DNA of 12,995 bases from CAMCXT01 sp046302715 (GTDB lineage Bacteria > Bacteroidota > Bacteroidia > M30B66): contig JBKCHQ010000132.1 of assembly GCA_046302715.1 (NCBI GenBank), positions 1-12,995 of the forward strand, in the 5' to 3' direction. The notes under the pieces were generated by a model. The model had not been told where the DNA came from. It ran no database searches and saw only the letters and a list, made by a program, of their open reading frames with translations. A program made the translations under genes and the position numbers. This document shows positions 1 through 7,351 of this stretch, one piece after another (the first letter of the stretch is position 1; every line of letters starts with the position of its first letter).

Positions 1-1232
1 GAAAATATCAACATCCTTGGTTTCATTTTATTCTTTTACAAATTTTCGTATTTGTTTTGCCTTTTAATCCTGGATTTTGTTCAGTAATAATAGGGCTATT
101 AGCCATAAATTGGATACTCGGTTTATTACGAAAGCAGTTTCTGCTTTCAACACATAATTTCCTTCCCTATTTAGGGCTTGTCTTATTCTATGCATGGCAT
201 GTAATCGCCTTATTTTGGTCTAAGGATATCCGCAGCGGCCAATTTGAAATTACCACTAAGCTATCTTTTATTTTAATTCCGCTTTTATTTTCTGCATTTC
301 AATTAAAGAGCAATGAATTAACAAAAGTATACCAGAGTTTCGTTTGTGGGGCATCAATAGCTTGCATTTATTTATTTGGCAGAGCGCTATTTAATTACAT
401 TAAAATGAAGGCAGAAATTGCTAATGGAGCCTATTTACATGATTTTGGCAATAATTTATTTTTCAAAGATAGAATTTCACCTTTTGTTCATCCCAGTTAT
501 TTGGCCATGTATCTTACATTTGCTCTATGGCTGATTTACATGAATTGGAATACACAATTTTTGCCTCGTAAAGCCCGAAATTCCATAACGTTACTCATGC
601 TTGTGTTTATTGTATTGCTCAACTCTAAGATGGGTATATTATCAATTGTCGGTATGGGTTTGTACAATTGTTACATATTATTTTTTGTAAAAAAAAATAT
701 ATGGACTGCTGTATCAACATTTTCGATTTTTATTATGCTATCGTTTGGGATTTTGTTTTTAATTCCTCAGGTAAAAGATCGATTAAATACAGCATTTCAA
801 TCTGTATCAGGCCATCAGGAAAATACGCCTAAAATAGGCAGTACTTCGGAGCGGCTCATTCTCTGGAAAGGAGCTTATATTGCCATTAAAGATAATGTAA
901 TGCTCGGAAGCGGCACTGGTAGTGCTAATGAATATTTATACCAATACTGCCAACGTGTAGCCCCAGACTTTAAAAACGAACATAAATTAAACGCACACAA
1001 TCAATTTTTACAGACCTTTTTATGCACAGGAATTATTGGCATCATTTTGCTTTTATGGATTATAATTATGCCTCTTCAAAAAGCCATAGGAAAGGGGGAT
1101 TTAATTTATTTGGGTTTTTATTTTTTGACAATTGGTAATTTAATGGTCGAGTCTATGTTTGAAACTCAAGCCGGGATATTTTTCTTTACTATATTTAATG
1201 GAATCGGAATTATAAAAAAGTCCGATAAATGA
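1..1232 (+). CDS. O-antigen ligase/polymerase-like membrane protein (5' partial)
   Basis: This is a polytopic inner-membrane protein of the Wzy_C / O-antigen ligase superfamily, whose members join or polymerise lipid-linked glycans at the periplasmic face. The frame is open back to base 3. The first start-like codon in the window is TTG at 57, in the middle of hydrophobic sequence, so the true start is probably just left of the window. Counting from that TTG (391 residues), there are many hydrophobic segments and a long soluble loop at about 235-315. The loop holds the family signature: R266 and W270, a Gly-rich GSGTG at 284-288, and A-H-N at 313-315 (H314). Two further membrane segments follow, then a tail with E365 and an ETQAGIFFF stretch typical of these proteins in Bacteroidota. 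WaaL ligase and Wzy polymerase cannot be separated from sequence alone. The DNA is visibly AT-richer than the genes at the right of the window, as is common for polysaccharide loci. Confidence 0.85.
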   Translation, partial: KYQHPWFHFILLQIFVFVLPFNPGFCSVIIGLLAINWILGLLRKQFLLSTHNFLPYLGLVLFYAWHVIALFWSKDIRSGQFEITTKLSFILIPLLFSAFQLKSNELTKVYQSFVCGASIACIYLFGRALFNYIKMKAEIANGAYLHDFGNNLFFKDRISPFVHPSYLAMYLTFALWLIYMNWNTQFLPRKARNSITLLMLVFIVLLNSKMGILSIVGMGLYNCYILFFVKKNIWTAVSTFSIFIMLSFGILFLIPQVKDRLNTAFQSVSGHQENTPKIGSTSERLILWKGAYIAIKDNVMLGSGTGSANEYLYQYCQRVAPDFKNEHKLNAHNQFLQTFLCTGIIGIILLLWIIIMPLQKAIGKGDLIYLGFYFLTIGNLMVESMFETQAGIFFFTIFNGIGIIKKSDK

Positions 1233-1262
1233 TGTTCAGCAAACATTGTAATTCAATTTTTT
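1232..1262 (+). terminator. weak candidate terminator after the ligase gene
   Basis: Just after the TGA stop, ATGTT (1232-1236) and AACAT (1242-1246) can pair around a 5-base loop. A run of six T lies at 1257-1262, about ten bases later. The stem is short, AT-rich and badly spaced from the T run, so this is only a weak guess. Confidence 0.2.
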
Positions 1263-1510
1263 GATTCATTTAATGGCACTAATAATGATTTTGAGGTCGA
1301 TGATTGATTAACTATTAATGGAATAAAATAATTAAAAAAACATATTAAATCTTATATAATGAATTTATAAAGTACTAATTTTCTCAGAAAAGCAATTTGG
1401 CATAATAAATGGAGAGGGAAGATTTTTCATGAGAATACATTTATATTCTGAAGATCACACAATATTCGTTTTTTCTCACGTTATTCTACTATCCGAAAAA
1501 TTCAATAATT

Positions 1511-2659
1511 ATGTGTAATCGTATTATAACCTTTACCTTTCTGTTCGTATCAACGGGGTTTATTTGGGCTCAATATGGAGGCATTCGAAAACTTTATGAG
1601 CTTGAGGATTTAAAACAAATATTACAGCAGGACACACTTGCCGCATTCGAATATAAATGTGCACAGGAATTTCACATACTTATAAATGAATACCGTAAAT
1701 CTAAACGTATTAAACCTATTACATTTAGCGACAGTCTTTGGCTGGTGGCACGAAACCACTCTGTATATATGGCTGTAAATCGTGAATTTTCGCATAGCCA
1801 AAAGAAAGGAAAGGCGATGTTCAGCGGTGTATCGCCCTCAAAACGCATTGCATTTGTTTACGAAGAATATGTGAATTTATTGTATGGCGAAAATATAGCC
1901 ATAATGTCGTATATTGAAGGTAGTGCTGAAGCAATAGCCATGGTAGCATTTAACTTATGGAAAAATTCAGAAGGTCATAACCGAAATATGCTGGATAAAA
2001 GGTATACGGCACATGGAACGGCTTTCATCTTGCGTAAAAATGAAGAAAAAAACTATGGAGATTTCTTGGTTACGGATTTATTGGCAGACGTAAAACCCAT
2101 GCTTCAATCTGATAATATAAGCACAGGATCGCAGGTAATGGTTAGCGAAAACAACTATGCTCGTAATTCAGATAACACTAACGGCACCAATAGTGATAAA
2201 TCGCCTAAATTCAGTGTAAGCTATATCAAAAAGGAATTGGGAAATGAATTTTATTACTTAAAAGTACGGGATTCACTACCCGATCAATGGAAGCGATCGG
2301 ACCGTCTTTCGAAGAAATGTTTGGAGCGTAGCGATGAAATTTTGGCAAATCAGACAAAAAACAAATCTCTTAAAGCTACTGTTGATGTTGAAGGCATTGT
2401 AAGTTCAACTGATCAAACTTTGGTTAAACCGAGTTTAATTAATCGAATTTTCGGGAAAGACGATCATACGGCAATTACGGTGTTGTACGGATTTAAAGAA
2501 GATAGTTTTGATGCCACACAAATAGCTCGTGAAATTTACAAATCATGGCTTGAAAATTTGCCTCGTGAAGCGCAGCACTTGAATTATGGCTATCATATTG
2601 GTGTTAAGAAAAAAGGAGCATGCTATTGGGTATGCGCTGCCATTGAAGCCGGCGAATAA
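1511..2659 (+). CDS. secreted CAP/SCP-domain protein
   Basis: This is an exported 382-residue protein with a CAP (SCP/PR-1, PF00188-like) domain. Residues 1-20 form a signal peptide ending W-A before Q21. The CAP fold spans about residues 50-193. All four positions of the usual CAP tetrad are visible: H83 in RNHSVYM, H95 in FSH, E127 in GENIA and H156 in SEGHNRNML. The cleft should therefore be intact, although bacterial CAP proteins have no single known activity. An Asn/Ser-rich linker (about 201-230) leads to a C-terminal region (about 235-382) with no function I recognise. Its last 45 residues resemble the end of the CAP domain, with W346 and Y361 spaced as W150 and Y165. The ATG at 1511 is chosen because it gives a proper signal peptide. 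The gene stands alone, 278 bases after the ligase gene and convergent with the next one. I saw no clear promoter box upstream. Confidence 0.87.
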   Translation: MCNRIITFTFLFVSTGFIWAQYGGIRKLYELEDLKQILQQDTLAAFEYKCAQEFHILINEYRKSKRIKPITFSDSLWLVARNHSVYMAVNREFSHSQKKGKAMFSGVSPSKRIAFVYEEYVNLLYGENIAIMSYIEGSAEAIAMVAFNLWKNSEGHNRNMLDKRYTAHGTAFILRKNEEKNYGDFLVTDLLADVKPMLQSDNISTGSQVMVSENNYARNSDNTNGTNSDKSPKFSVSYIKKELGNEFYYLKVRDSLPDQWKRSDRLSKKCLERSDEILANQTKNKSLKATVDVEGIVSSTDQTLVKPSLINRIFGKDDHTAITVLYGFKEDSFDATQIAREIYKSWLENLPREAQHLNYGYHIGVKKKGACYWVCAAIEAGE

Positions 2660-2677
2660 TCGCATTATGAACACTAA

Positions 2678-2694
2678 TAGCTTGAAATAAGCTA
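2678..2694. terminator. short inverted repeat between convergent genes
   Basis: TAGCTT (2678-2683) and AAGCTA (2689-2694) are perfect 6-base arms around a 5-base loop, lying in the 76-base gap where two genes converge. An A/T-rich stretch with CCTTTT then A6 follows. It could serve as a weak terminator for the CAP gene, or for both directions, but the stem is small and there is no strong T tract. Confidence 0.35.
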
Positions 2695-2735
2695 AGCCTT
2701 TTAAAAAATTTGAGAGGTAGACTGCTTGAAGAAAA

Positions 2736-5700
2736 TTATTTCACCAAGGTTATTGTACCTGTTTTATTTACCACGTTACCATCCAATTGAAGAATGTATA
2801 AATTATAGGCATAAATACCCGAGCTGGCTTCAGTACCCTTGTAAAACCCATCCCAACATTTAGTGATATCGTCGGTTTCAAAAACCAATTCGCCCCAGCG
2901 ATTGTACACCACAAATTTAAGCTGATCAACACAATTACTAAACAAACAAAGCAATTCGTTGGCAACAGGACCTTTACCATTAGGCGAGAAAATGGTTGGA
3001 ATAAAGGGCTCGTTACAACGAATATCAACCTCAATACGAATGGTATCGGATGTAGCGCAACCCGCTGTATCGGTTCCGGTAACCACATAGGTAGCCGTGG
3101 CGAGCGGCATAGCAATTGGCGATTCGCAATTGGTACAATTAAGACCTGTTTCGGGCGACCAAAGATAAAATTCGGCACCATTGGCATCGAGTTGCACCGA
3201 ATCCCCTACATAAATAGATGTGCTTGAAGCCGAAGCCGTAACATCGGGGAGCGGCAATACGGTAATGTTTACGGTAACCACACTGTCACATCCTTCCGAG
3301 GTTGGAAGCACAAAGTTATAGCTGGTGCTCTGTTCAAACACCTGCCCTACTTCATTGGTATACGGGCCGCATGAAGTAATTGAGTTTTGCCCCGTAGCAT
3401 TTTGATTTACGGTAAGATTGAGGGTAATAACACTATCGCAGCCGGCAGCAGATCCGCCCGTTATTGTATATACCGGCACATTAGTAGAACTAGTATAGGT
3501 ATTTCCGTCAATCCAGGTAAAGGTTTCGCATGCCGTCTGCACATCGGTAAATGGCACGAAGCTATTAACACTCAAATTGAGCGTAGCAATGGAATCGCAA
3601 CCTGCAGTTGAAGTAAGTGTAACACTTTGCGAACCCGATTCGCTAAATGTTATTCCGTTCCAAGTATAAGGGAGCTGAACATCGCAAATGGCTATATCGG
3701 TATTGGATATTAATTGTTGAGCTACATCAAGAATAAGCGTAGCTACCGAATCGCACCCTGCCTCTGTAAACAAGTTGGCACTTTGTGTACCCGGTGCGGT
3801 AAAGGTAATTCCGTTCCATGTATATGGAATCTGGGCCTCGCAAACCGTAAGATTGGTGGTTGAAGTTAATTGGTTGCTCACCGTCAGATTAAGGGTGGCT
3901 AACGAATCGCATCCCGCAACACTTTGCAGAGTAGCACTTTGCACACCTGCAGCTGTGAAGGTAATTCCATTCCAGGTGTATGGCAATTGTCCGCTGCATA
4001 TGCTCAGCGTAGTTGTTGATGAGGTGGGATTATTGATGGTTAAATCGAGTCTGATGATGGAATCACATTCTGCAGCATTCTGCAGCGTGTATGAATAAAC
4101 TCCACTCTGGGTTAACTCTGCGCCAAGTGGATTAGTGTAGGATTCACAAGCGCTAATGGTGATATCAATGGTATCGGCGGGACACTCAGTGCAGGGAACT
4201 ATTTCGTCGCCCGAATTAATAATATATTCCGTTCCGGCACTATTAGTTACACGAGATGGAAAAATGGTTGGTGGCGGCGCATTGGTTCCCATTGCATATT
4301 CTGTCCATGATTCGGGTACGGTGCATGATTCGGCAGGAAAGAAACCATTGAGGCATGAGCCAAAGAACCAAGTGTAGCCACAAGCCTCACATTGCGCCTG
4401 ATTGGTTATTTGAATGGTTTGCTGCGGCGTAAAATATTCCCATGAATAGGGTCCGGTGCCTCCGTCAACGGAGTAGGTTCCGTCGGTTTCCTCACAAACG
4501 GACATGGCAGAACAGTTGTTGACGGTTATACTTACCGTTTCGCTACCACAAGCCAGCTGATACGTAACTTCAAACGTACCTTCGCCCACATTCGCAGGAT
4601 TAAACAAACCGCTTGCACTCACACCTGTGCCTGTCCAGGTGCCGCCCGAGCCTACGGTCGTTAGTTGAAAAGGCGCATCATCGTTGCACAATTCGGGCAC
4701 TTCGCAAATGGCAGCGTTACAGCATACTTCGGCTTGAGGCGCACAGGCACTTGCAGAAAATGACTGAACACTACCCGAACGCACACTGGCATTGGCATCT
4801 CCATTAGATCCGCAGGCTATAATATTTCCGGCATCAGAAACCGCTACGTCATAGACTTTAAAATTTGTCGGAAAATTTCCCTGCTGCACTAAATTCTGAC
4901 TAAACGAGTAAACGCCATTGGTAGAGCCAACGTAAATAGTACCGCAGTCATCGATGTCGATACCGTTATTTCCCACCTCGCTAATAGTAATGTTGAAAAT
5001 AGGGACTACTGTAACATTGAATTGACCTGAGGGGATGTTTACTGAATCTAACAATTCGCCAGTTATAAAATCACGTTTTTCAAGCCTGTCGCCTCGATTT
5101 ATAAATAGAAAATCACCAAATGATTTCAGCGCCTGAATACCGGTATTGTTGGCTCTGAAGTTCTCGCATTTATAACCGAGTTTATATCCATTGGGTGTTT
5201 TATAATTGTTCTGTGATGCCCCGCCACAAGCAGATCCGGTTTGAGGAATGATCCCGAGCGTATCATGTGTTAGATAATAATAGCGACCGTTTTTACCCGC
5301 TGTAACCGATCTGACCTCATTTCCTCCATCCGATCCAAATAATGAAGGCGAGAATGACACCTGTTGCGAGCTACTCACTGCCCCTGTGGCAGCATTAACT
5401 CTGTAAACAAAGGGCACAGGTGTTAAAGCGCCACCCGTTCCGCCAATAAACAATTCGGTTTGATCGCAGTTGAAGCTAATGCTCCAAAACTCGGTAAGAT
5501 TGATTCCTCCAACCGGATTGGCGTTGTTCCACACAACTGCACCAGCCGGACTAATTTTCTGGATGGCCTCTGCTGTGCCATTGGTAACATAAGTATTGCC
5601 GTTTAAATCGGTAGCCATGGTACCAAGCCAACCGTTTGAAGTATCGTAAGGTGTGCTGTAGGTCCATTGCAACACCCCGGCTGCATTGTATTTAATAAGC

Positions 5701-6635
5701 TGTAAAGGCATTACACCGCCAATGGCATATACATTTCCGGCAGCATCACGATCGCATTCCCATACACAATCCCAGTTGGTATTGAAAGTAGGGCTCTGAA
5801 TCCAAGGATCAATAACTAGCGTTTTCGTTATTTGTGTATGCGCCACATTAAACGAAGTGGTGCGGTTAGAGTAGGAAAACTGAGAAGAAACAATATGTTC
5901 GGGAGCATCGGTATAGTAACACACCGGCGCATGCTCGGTAATGTCGCCCAAACGTGTCTTCGTAACGAGCCTTCCGTTTTCGCTTAGCTTTGCCTTTTTT
6001 GAACTTTTCAATTGCGCCTGTGCGGGATTTGCGCCGGGATGCACAATCAAACTGTACTTCAAGCCACCTTCGGGATAAAATTCGTACACAGCATCAATAC
6101 CCGGATACAAATCCTTACATAACAATCGTTTGCCTGAGCGAATATTGCTCGTGTTGATTTGTTGGCCGTTTGCATCGGTGTACCAATAACTATGATAATA
6201 GGAGTTAGTCTCATCAAGCAGCAATGTAGCATTAGGGTTGGCGCCTATCCATTCGTAGGTAACTTCATCGCGAATCACTTTCGAATCGCGCTCCATTCGT
6301 TCTTTGCGCTCTTCCTCGGCATATTCGCCCGGCTTATCGAACTTATTCTTCCCACGTTCGCGCTGTTCCTCCTCACGTAGCTCGGCCATTTCGTTAAACT
6401 GAATTTCGCGCATTTTGATAGTGAAACCCTTAATACCCATGAGGAAATCCTCATTATTACCATCATAAACGTATTTTGGAACTTCGCCACCAGCGGTGCG
6501 CAAATGGTTAAATTGAGCCTTGTTTTCAATGAATCCTTTGACTTCGGAAGGCTTATGGCTCCAGTTTTGAGCCCATACAGAACCCGAAAACAATAAGAAT
6601 GCAATAAAGAATAAGTGTTCGTAATTATTTTTCAT
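2736..6635 (-). CDS. large secreted multidomain protein with type IX secretion (type B) C-terminal domain
   Basis: A 1299-residue exported protein, probably surface-bound or released by the type IX secretion system. The signal peptide is residues 1-22 (V-W-A before Q23). Residues 33-275 match the N-terminal domain of the 'FIENKGQ' type (DUF7948-like), here GFIENKAQ at 34-41, and carry a Glu/Arg-rich charged insertion at about 79-125. Residues 280-630 hold repeated short units such as D-A-A-G-N-V-Y, L-N-G-N-T-Y-V and C-G-T-I-Y-V-G, as in SBBP-type beta-propellers. Residues 632-830 are Cys-rich and resemble Ig-like modules (GTWTGTGV at 665-672). Six 'GCDS' repeats follow at 828-1127, then a PKD-like module (1140-1205). 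The end (1207-1299) is a CHU_C/gliding-type sorting domain with PNGKG, YNRWGE at 1244-1249, WDG at 1261-1263, SGIYAYN and a closing TGTITLVK. No catalytic domain is visible, so an adhesin or structural role is likely. The ATG at 6635 sits right before the signal peptide and 25 bases after a -7-like box. Confidence 0.9.
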   Translation of the reverse strand: MKNNYEHLFFIAFLLFSGSVWAQNWSHKPSEVKGFIENKAQFNHLRTAGGEVPKYVYDGNNEDFLMGIKGFTIKMREIQFNEMAELREEEQRERGKNKFDKPGEYAEEERKERMERDSKVIRDEVTYEWIGANPNATLLLDETNSYYHSYWYTDANGQQINTSNIRSGKRLLCKDLYPGIDAVYEFYPEGGLKYSLIVHPGANPAQAQLKSSKKAKLSENGRLVTKTRLGDITEHAPVCYYTDAPEHIVSSQFSYSNRTTSFNVAHTQITKTLVIDPWIQSPTFNTNWDCVWECDRDAAGNVYAIGGVMPLQLIKYNAAGVLQWTYSTPYDTSNGWLGTMATDLNGNTYVTNGTAEAIQKISPAGAVVWNNANPVGGINLTEFWSISFNCDQTELFIGGTGGALTPVPFVYRVNAATGAVSSSQQVSFSPSLFGSDGGNEVRSVTAGKNGRYYYLTHDTLGIIPQTGSACGGASQNNYKTPNGYKLGYKCENFRANNTGIQALKSFGDFLFINRGDRLEKRDFITGELLDSVNIPSGQFNVTVVPIFNITISEVGNNGIDIDDCGTIYVGSTNGVYSFSQNLVQQGNFPTNFKVYDVAVSDAGNIIACGSNGDANASVRSGSVQSFSASACAPQAEVCCNAAICEVPELCNDDAPFQLTTVGSGGTWTGTGVSASGLFNPANVGEGTFEVTYQLACGSETVSITVNNCSAMSVCEETDGTYSVDGGTGPYSWEYFTPQQTIQITNQAQCEACGYTWFFGSCLNGFFPAESCTVPESWTEYAMGTNAPPPTIFPSRVTNSAGTEYIINSGDEIVPCTECPADTIDITISACESYTNPLGAELTQSGVYSYTLQNAAECDSIIRLDLTINNPTSSTTTLSICSGQLPYTWNGITFTAAGVQSATLQSVAGCDSLATLNLTVSNQLTSTTNLTVCEAQIPYTWNGITFTAPGTQSANLFTEAGCDSVATLILDVAQQLISNTDIAICDVQLPYTWNGITFSESGSQSVTLTSTAGCDSIATLNLSVNSFVPFTDVQTACETFTWIDGNTYTSSTNVPVYTITGGSAAGCDSVITLNLTVNQNATGQNSITSCGPYTNEVGQVFEQSTSYNFVLPTSEGCDSVVTVNITVLPLPDVTASASSTSIYVGDSVQLDANGAEFYLWSPETGLNCTNCESPIAMPLATATYVVTGTDTAGCATSDTIRIEVDIRCNEPFIPTIFSPNGKGPVANELLCLFSNCVDQLKFVVYNRWGELVFETDDITKCWDGFYKGTEASSGIYAYNLYILQLDGNVVNKTGTITLVK
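3255..4154 (-). repeat. six Ig-like 'TWNG...GCDS' repeats inside the large secreted protein
   Basis: Residues 828-1127 of the large secreted protein contain six related units, each ending in C-D-S-(I/L/V) and then a beta strand of the L-N-L-T-V kind. The three central units start with PYTWNGITF at residues 885, 937 and 989, an exact period of 52 residues (156 bases, within 3567-3983). The codons for the shared residues differ: PYTW is CCA TAC ACC TGG, CCA TAT ACA TGG, and CCT TAT ACT TGG. The repeats are therefore old copies held alike at protein level, not a recent DNA duplication. The outer units at 828-869, 1034-1077 and 1087-1127 have drifted further. Confidence 0.85.
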
Positions 6636-6660
6636 CGTAACTTGCCTGAGTAGGTAAAGG

Positions 6661-6668
6661 CAAATATA
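6661..6668 (-). promoter_or_regulatory. candidate -7 promoter box for the large secreted protein
   Basis: The minus strand reads TATATTTG, a full match to the Bacteroidota box TAnnTTTG, and ends 25 bases before the ATG at 6635. That would give a short leader of about 20 bases. No well-spaced -33 TTG element is visible. The same octamer occurs again on the same strand at 6722-6729. Confidence 0.4.
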
Positions 6669-6970
6669 TGAGAGAAAATCAAAGTCTGATTAATTATTAT
6701 CCACAATATCAGATACTGACACAAATATAAGCTTTGAGCAAAAATTAACGAATAGTATCCTCCCTCATTTGGATATTAGGCCATGATAAAAATGAATAAA
6801 AAACAAAGTCTTGGATTAGTCTTCCACTTGGTTAGGGAACTTTCCAAAAGGAGCAAAAATGGTTTCCGCTTCAGGAACAGCAAAGAGTTTTAAATACTGA
6901 AATTCAAATTATTCTAATGTTTAGCGCTTGAAAGCCCCATAAAACCTAACAATAATCCGATTTACCCTAG

Positions 6971-6993
6971 CAAGTTTGAGCCACTCGGACTTG
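6971..6993 (+). other. hairpin stable only as plus-strand RNA
   Basis: CAAGTTTGAG (6971-6980) and CTCGGACTTG (6984-6993) form a ten-pair stem around CCA. Eight pairs are Watson-Crick and two are U-G wobbles. In minus-strand RNA those two would be C-A mismatches, so the structure favours a plus-strand transcript. The following bases (CAATTTATTTC) are T-rich but are not a proper terminator tract. Function unknown. Confidence 0.35.
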
Positions 6994-7300
6994 CAATTTA
7001 TTTCAAGTTACATGACGCATTAACCCTTTCGTTTTGGTGGGTTTTAAAGATATATCTAACATTTCATTTATTATCAAAAACAATTGAATATTAAACAATT
7101 AACAGTTCATTAATTATGGATCATATTTATATTTTGGAAAAATTAACTTATGTTGTTAAAATTTCGATTTGCAAATGGCGCATTGATTTTGTAGGAATCC
7201 TATCCCCCCCTGCCCAAAGCGAAGCTAATGCCTCCGCAACAGATATCCGTTAGTAAACGATTACAAACGTTTAAAACGACTAGCAAATTGAAAACTTTAT

Positions 7301-7351
7301 ATTAAGATTGTATGCATACCCAGTAGAATTTTAGTTACTGGTAATCTTAAT
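7301..7351 (-). terminator. nested inverted repeat at the 3' end of the TraB/GumN gene
   Basis: The outer arms ATTAAGATT (7301-7309) and AATCTTAAT (7343-7351) are perfect 9-base complements. Inside them, CCAGTA (7320-7325) and TACTGG (7336-7341) pair around a 10-base loop. The bases between, GTATGCATAC (7310-7319), are themselves a perfect palindrome. On the minus strand the structure begins in the last codons of the TraB/GumN gene and includes its TAA stop (7347-7349). It may end the minus-strand transcript or protect its 3' end. The next bases on that strand (ATAAAGTTTTC) are only moderately U-rich, so a simple intrinsic terminator is not assured. Confidence 0.45.

Larger units (their letters stand above)
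6636..7346. other. 711-base AT-rich region without a convincing gene
   Basis: This gap lies between the start of the large secreted-protein gene and the end of the TraB/GumN gene, both on the minus strand. It holds two minus-strand TATATTTG boxes near its left end, a 10-pair hairpin at 6971-6993, a GC-richer patch with a run of seven C at about 7200-7255, and a nested inverted repeat at its right end. Two short plus-strand frames exist, 6783-6893 (36 codons) and 7116-7253 (45 codons), but neither has family-like features. I see no tRNA and no known riboswitch. Confidence 0.6.

Noticed and set aside
57..59. TTG as the true start of the O-antigen ligase-like gene
   Set aside because: The same frame stays open to base 3 with hydrophobic residues that continue a membrane segment, so the start is more likely outside the window.
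1432..1449. Hairpin AGAATA/TATTCT before the CAP gene as an operator or riboswitch
   Set aside because: The six-base A/T-only stem is expected by chance in this AT-rich gap.
3567..3983. CRISPR-like or tandem DNA repeat array at 156-base spacing
   Set aside because: The period is protein-coding, the units are long and diverged at synonymous sites, and there are no short identical repeats with unique spacers.
2768..6604. Several open frames of 60-140 codons in other frames or on the opposite strand within the large secreted-protein gene
   Set aside because: They lie wholly inside a 1299-residue gene with clear domains; their translations are low-complexity or repeat-derived and show no family features or signal peptides.
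6783..6893. 36-codon basic plus-strand frame in the gene-poor gap
   Set aside because: It is short, has no recognised family, no ribosome site and no visible promoter. A frame of this length is expected by chance.
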